Assembly (NCBI RefSeq): GCF_040120695.1
Contig: NZ_JBEEAC010000035.1
Location: 1-64,000 of the forward strand
From: Plantactinospora sp040120695
GTDB lineage: Bacteria > Actinomycetota > Actinomycetes > Mycobacteriales > Micromonosporaceae
Reading direction: 5' to 3'
Length of the DNA stretch: 64,000 nt
Below the pieces are notes generated by a model. That model was given only the letters and a program-made list of their open reading frames with translations. It ran no database searches and had not been told where the DNA came from. The translations under genes and the position numbers were made by a program. Each line of letters starts with the position of its first letter. Position 1 is the first letter of the stretch. Below, piece after piece: positions 62,425 through 64,000 of the stretch.

Positions 62425-63201
62425 AAGGTCGGCCTGATAGTCGCCCGGGGAGCCGAGTTCCGGCACGGTCCGGAGGATCTGTCCCGACCGGCTGGCCAGT
62501 ACGGCGCCGGGTCTGCCGTTCGCGGCGGTGAGACCCAGTGCGGCCCGCAGCTCGGCGGTCGGGTCGGTCAGGAAGCGGGGGGTTCCGCCACCGGGCGGCG
62601 GCATGGTCCGGGTGCCCGGTAGGGCCCGCCGGGTGCTGACCGCCACCACGGCGACTCCGGGCGGGGCGGCCCGGACGGCGGCGTCGAGGTGCTGGTCGCA
62701 CGCGCAGCCGTCGATCAGAAGGATCACGGCGGGAAGGAGTCCCCGTAACGGCACGATCTGGCCGTCCTCGCCCACCAGGTCGAGCGCGGGCAGGGACCGT
62801 CCGGCGGATGCCGCCGCGCTGCCCGGGCTCGTCGCGCCACCCGGGTTCGCCTGGGCGCTCGGGTTGCCCGGGGTGCTGCGGGCGGTCGCGGCCGGCCGCT
62901 GCGGGGCGGGCCAGGTGATGGCGAAGAGACTGGTCAGGGCGGCCAGCAGGATCGCCGACATGATCAGCAGGGAGAGTCGCAACGGCACGGGACCGGCGGT
63001 GGTGGTGGGGACGCCGAGACGCCTGCGCCACCCCTCGCGGCGGGCCTGTAGCCGCAGCTCGCGGCGGACCTGGGCGGATTCGGCGGCCAGTTCGGCCGGG
63101 TCGTCGGGGATGACGATCCGGCCCCAGTCGGCGGGCAGGTCGGGTACGCCGTCGAACGGGCCGTTGTCCGGCCGGCCGTCGCCGTCTGCCGACATGCTCA
63201 T
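62401..63201 (-). CDS. Membrane-anchored thioredoxin-fold-like protein
   Basis: A 266-residue protein. A cytoplasmic N terminus of about 105 residues (charged, RRELRLQARREGWRRRLG) precedes one membrane helix (LRLSLLIMSAILLAALTSLF, about 106-125), a Pro/Ala linker and an outer domain with thioredoxin-like layout (AVILLIDGCACDQHLDAAVR, then RALPG and DPTAELRAALGLT). The Cys pair is C-x-C, not the classic CxxC, so ordinary redox activity is uncertain. ATG at 63201 follows AGGGGGT. Function unknown. Confidence 0.7.
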   Translation of the reverse strand: MSMSADGDGRPDNGPFDGVPDLPADWGRIVIPDDPAELAAESAQVRRELRLQARREGWRRRLGVPTTTAGPVPLRLSLLIMSAILLAALTSLFAITWPAPQRPAATARSTPGNPSAQANPGGATSPGSAAASAGRSLPALDLVGEDGQIVPLRGLLPAVILLIDGCACDQHLDAAVRAAPPGVAVVAVSTRRALPGTRTMPPPGGGTPRFLTDPTAELRAALGLTAANGRPGAVLASRSGQILRTVPELGSPGDYQADLPRLLTAA

Positions 63202-63529
63202 GGCACCCCCTGGCTGCTCACCTGAGGTGTGATTCGGGCTCCACCCCAGCCTCCCCCACCGGGGGGCGTATCGCCAGTGGGCGGCGGTGCCGGGTGCCGA
63301 AGAGATATGCTGGAGTGACCGCAACGCCCTACATCCGATTTTTCCGATCCGCCTTGTCGGCCGGTGATCCGTGTGTCACGCAGCGTGCGTAAATCCACTG
63401 ATCGCCGTCATGTCAAGTCGAAGAAAGACCTCTCACAGGGCCTCTGAGCTGCGCTAACGGTCAGGACTGCGGTGGGACATCGGTGCCTGAGCGTGTTACC
63501 CTAGACACAGCGAAAGGGGTTTCGAACCT
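63202..63529. other. Divergent promoter region before carD
   Basis: About 330 bases. A C-rich/G-rich stretch near 63255-63287 (CCCCCACCGGGGGG) could pair. A -10-like TACCCT at 63497-63502 in GTGTTACCCTAGAC lies 28 bases before the carD ATG, with GAAAGGGG as ribosome site. No gene is seen. Confidence 0.45.
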
Positions 63530-64000
63530 ATGGTTTTCAGTGTCGGCGAGACCGTTGTTTACCCCCACCACGGGGCCGCACTCATCGAGGCAATCGAGAC
63601 TCGGGTCATCAAGGGCGAGCCCAAGCAGTACCTCGTCCTCAGGGTCGCTCAGGGTGATCTGACGGTCCGGGTGCCCGCCGAGAATGCCGAGATCGTGGGC
63701 GTGCGCGAAGTGGTTGGCGAAGAGGGCCTGGGCAAGGTCTTCGATGTCCTCCGTGCCCCGCACACCGAGGAGCCGACCAACTGGTCGCGGCGTTACAAGG
63801 CAAATCTGGAGAAGCTGGCCTCCGGTAACCCTCTCAAGGTGGCTGAGGTCGTCCGCGACCTCTGGCGCCGCGAGCGGGAGCGGGGGCTGTCGGCGGGCGA
63901 GAAGCGAATGCTCGCCAAGGCCCGCGACATCCTCGTCGGTGAGGTCGCGCTCGCCGAAAAGAGCACCAAGGACGAAGCGGAAACTCTTCTCGACAAGGTG
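63530..64000 (+). CDS. carD: CarD-family RNA polymerase-binding regulator (cut by window end)
   Basis: Stabilises RNA polymerase open complexes at rRNA and other promoters. The first 157 residues are present: the Tudor-like polymerase-interacting domain (MVFSVGETVVYPHHGAALIE through VGVREVVGEE) and the helical DNA-binding domain with the essential Trp in TNWSRRYKAN. Known proteins are about 160 residues, so only a few C-terminal codons lie beyond the window. ATG at 63530. Confidence 0.96.
   Translation, partial: MVFSVGETVVYPHHGAALIEAIETRVIKGEPKQYLVLRVAQGDLTVRVPAENAEIVGVREVVGEEGLGKVFDVLRAPHTEEPTNWSRRYKANLEKLASGNPLKVAEVVRDLWRRERERGLSAGEKRMLAKARDILVGEVALAEKSTKDEAETLLDKV

Noticed and set aside
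63505..63535. tRNA-like TTCGAA word near carD
   Set aside because: No acceptor or anticodon stems can be formed; it is the carD leader.

Overview
The window is very GC-rich chromosomal DNA of an actinomycete, most likely a member of the Micromonosporaceae (Micromonospora/Actinoplanes/Plantactinospora relatives). The evidence is the codon bias, the Lsr2, CarD and DisA proteins, and a gene order recalled from Mycobacterium tuberculosis: hpt, ftsH, folE, folP, folB, folK, DUF3180, DUF2520, panC, panD, coaX, lysS, lsr2, clpC, mutY, disA, radA, lpqE, carD. That order runs through the whole window. The genus is an inference; no rRNA or tRNA gene is present.

Layout. 1-5.3 kb: a GlxA-type regulator, a 43-residue membrane peptide, hpt, ftsH and folE. 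5.3-24.1 kb: an 18.8-kb accessory block between folE and folP. It holds an FtsK/SpoIIIE-like ATPase overlapping a tail-anchored coiled-coil gene, a GntR-Uma2 pair, a DivIVA-like pair, two MerR-controlled detoxification-type units, fragments of a serine recombinase and a TetR regulator, and a minus-strand operon resembling a type IV secretion machine (pilin-like, VirB3/PrgI-like, VirB4 ATPase, VirB6/TrbL-like, VirB8-like, and a transglycosylase-M23 wall hydrolase). 24.1-29.3 kb: folP-folB-folK, DUF3180 and membrane proteins. 29.3-33.3 kb: a divergent quaternary-amine (osmoprotectant) ABC transporter with a circularly permuted binding lipoprotein. 33.5-38.0 kb: a Gly/Tyr-rich membrane protein, then a stand-alone nuoD paralogue behind a MidA/NDUFAF7-type methyltransferase. 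38.3-50.6 kb: pantothenate (DUF2520-panC-panD, coaX) and NAD (nadB-nadC) genes, lysS, lsr2, clpC. 50.6-57.3 kb: mutY, an ACT-domain gene with def, disA, radA, lpqE. 57.5-61.8 kb: a small type III polyketide cluster (UbiA prenyltransferase, UbiG-like methyltransferase, acyl-CoA-dehydrogenase-fold flavoenzyme, type III PKS) that fits prenylated methoxy-alkylresorcinol/hydroquinone lipids. The window ends a few codons before the end of carD.

Two signals deserve most attention. First, the folate gene block is split by an accessory block carrying a secretion-like operon and recombinase debris, with no relaxase or complete integrase visible. Second, short tandem duplications (17-62 bp) recur across the window. 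Several lie on or just past stop codons and others are in-frame inside housekeeping genes (folB, nadB, the DUF2520 gene, the FtsK-like gene). One 62-bp unit is repeated between two transporter genes and supplies both a stop codon and the next ribosome-binding site.
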